Below, one piece after another: positions 4,871-5,826 of a stretch of DNA of 5,826 nt (position 1 is the first letter of the stretch; the number at the start of each line of letters is the position of its first letter). The notes under the pieces are model-generated. The model did not search any database and was not told the origin of the DNA. It worked only from the letters and a program-made list of their open reading frames with translations. The position numbers and the translations under genes are program-made. The DNA lies in the NCBI GenBank assembly GCA_023442905.1, contig JAEZWY010000226.1, positions 1 through 5,826 of the forward strand. The letters run 5' to 3'. Origin of the DNA: Bacillota bacterium. GTDB taxonomy: Bacteria > Bacillota > Bacilli > Lactobacillales > Aerococcaceae.

Positions 4871-5826
4871 CTATAGGCTACTATAGTCTATATTGTAAGT
4901 GTCCCATTGTGACAAGTCGCCTGCTTCTAACCCTTTCTTAAACCAGTTTTGCCGTTGCTCAGCAGTACCATGGGTGAAAGAGTCGGGCATCGTATGGCCA
5001 TAGGCCTTTTCTTGCAAGACGTCATCACCAATGTGATACGCCGCGTTTAATCCTTCTTCAAGGTCCCCTGCTTCCATCCAATCATTCTCAACGACGTTAT
5101 GGGCCCATACACCAGCAAGATAGTCAGCTTGTAATTCCATCCGTACAGTCCATTGATTTTGTTCAGTTTGACCAACTTCAGACTGAATTTGTCGAACCTG
5201 ATCGGAAAGGCCAAGTTGCTGTTGAACATGGTGCCCTACTTCATGGGCGATCACATAGGCCATAGCAAAATCACCACCGCCTCCATAATTTTTAACAAGT
5301 TGATTATAGAAATCTAAGTCGATATAAATAGTTTCATCCGTTGGACAATAGAAAGGTCCAACTTCAGATGTATTATACCCACAAGATGAATTCACAGCAT
5401 CCTCAAAGATGACCAAATCTGGAGCCTTATATGTATATCCAGCTTCAGAAAATGCTTGTGTCCAGTACTCTTCGGTATCATAAAGGATAACGGAAACAAA
5501 TTCAGCCAACTCATCTTCAGTAACTGTGTCACTATCTGTGGATCCAGTCTCTGGCAAACTGACCTGACTATTAGGATTTGCTTGAATTTGCGTATTCGAT
5601 TCCATCTGTCCTGGTAATTGGACATCTACCTGACTGGTTTGATCGTTTGATTGATTATTGCTTGAGCTAGACTGGTTGCCACCTAATAAAGATGTCCCTC
5701 CAAATACAAAGAATATAATCAGCATTAAGATAATCGAACCGCAACCTAAGCTTCTGCCTCCAGTTGAAGTCCCGCGACCACCTGGAAGCTGAATAGGTAT
5801 TCTACCTCCGGATCGCCCTTGCCCCA
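4871..5826 (-). CDS. ypfJ: YpfJ-like neutral zinc metallopeptidase, membrane-anchored, N-terminus beyond right edge
   Basis: The frame is open to the right edge, giving 317 residues in view; an ATG at 5723-5725 lies inside the membrane segment and is not the likely start. The visible N-terminus is glycine/arginine-rich (GRSGGRIPIQLPGGRG), as in YpfJ, followed by one membrane helix (SIILMLIIFFVFGG), so the enzyme part should lie outside the membrane. A Ser/Gln/Asn-rich linker of about 50 residues leads to the peptidase domain (PF04228 type). The zinc motif is HEVGH (bases 5231-5245), in AMAYVIAHEVGHHVQQQLG; the glutamate of MELQADYLAGVWAH is the expected third ligand. CGYN and FYCP supply the family's paired cysteines, and FTHGTAEQRQNWFKKGLEAGD is the conserved C-terminus. 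Substrates of this family are not established. Only some ten N-terminal residues seem to be missing. Confidence 0.9.
   Translation of the reverse strand, partial: GQGRSGGRIPIQLPGGRGTSTGGRSLGCGSIILMLIIFFVFGGTSLLGGNQSSSSNNQSNDQTSQVDVQLPGQMESNTQIQANPNSQVSLPETGSTDSDTVTEDELAEFVSVILYDTEEYWTQAFSEAGYTYKAPDLVIFEDAVNSSCGYNTSEVGPFYCPTDETIYIDLDFYNQLVKNYGGGGDFAMAYVIAHEVGHHVQQQLGLSDQVRQIQSEVGQTEQNQWTVRMELQADYLAGVWAHNVVENDWMEAGDLEEGLNAAYHIGDDVLQEKAYGHTMPDSFTHGTAEQRQNWFKKGLEAGDLSQWDTYNIDYSSL

Noticed and set aside
5047..5229. Minus-strand ORF of 60 codons (and another at 5392-5625) inside the metallopeptidase gene
   Set aside because: Both are alternative frames within a gene confirmed by its zinc motif and conserved C-terminus; neither has a ribosome binding site or a recognisable product.
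5543..5557. LPETG motif in the metallopeptidase
   Set aside because: It resembles a sortase signal, but it sits in the low-complexity linker near the N-terminus and is not followed by a C-terminal hydrophobic segment and basic tail. It is most likely a chance match in a Ser/Gln/Pro-rich stretch.

Overview
The window is AT-rich. Its strong sigma-A-type promoters, purine-rich Shine-Dalgarno sites, T-box leader and SAM-I (S-box) leader point to a low-GC Gram-positive bacterium. The protein types (YwbE, an Rrf2/NmrA pair, a YpfJ-type metallopeptidase, O-acetylhomoserine sulfhydrylase) fit the Lactobacillales/Bacillales. An Aerococcaceae-like host is a guess; species cannot be fixed from this sequence. 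All genes except one read on the minus strand.

Layout from left to right. The first 34 codons of a YwbE-family gene run off the left edge. A small membrane-protein gene that appears frameshifted lies just upstream of it and overlaps its start. Next comes metY (O-acetylhomoserine sulfhydrylase) with its own terminator. It is preceded by a complete T-box leader with a methionine (ATG) specifier, a mutually exclusive antiterminator and terminator, and a clear promoter. Upstream of that promoter is a decayed C-terminal fragment of a second metY-like gene. Then come an Rrf2-family regulator (minus) and a QorB/NmrA-like NAD(P)H:quinone oxidoreductase (plus). These two are divergent, have overlapping promoters and share a perfect 8-bp inverted-repeat operator candidate. 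A bidirectional terminator separates qorB from a convergent, unrecognised 104-residue cysteine-rich protein. That small gene has its own extended -10 promoter and a SAM-I riboswitch with an intrinsic terminator. A 369-bp region follows, holding a strong hairpin that would hide a Shine-Dalgarno site in front of a possible 21-residue ORF, and a 9-bp inverted repeat. A YpfJ-like membrane-anchored zinc metallopeptidase gene runs off the right edge.

Two themes stand out. The first is methionine and sulfur control by RNA: metY answers to uncharged tRNA-Met through its T-box, while the cysteine-rich orphan answers to S-adenosylmethionine. The second is a self-contained redox/quinone response unit, in which a single-cysteine Rrf2 repressor probably controls itself and qorB. 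The most novel item is the SAM-riboswitch-controlled cysteine-rich protein, for which I know no described function.
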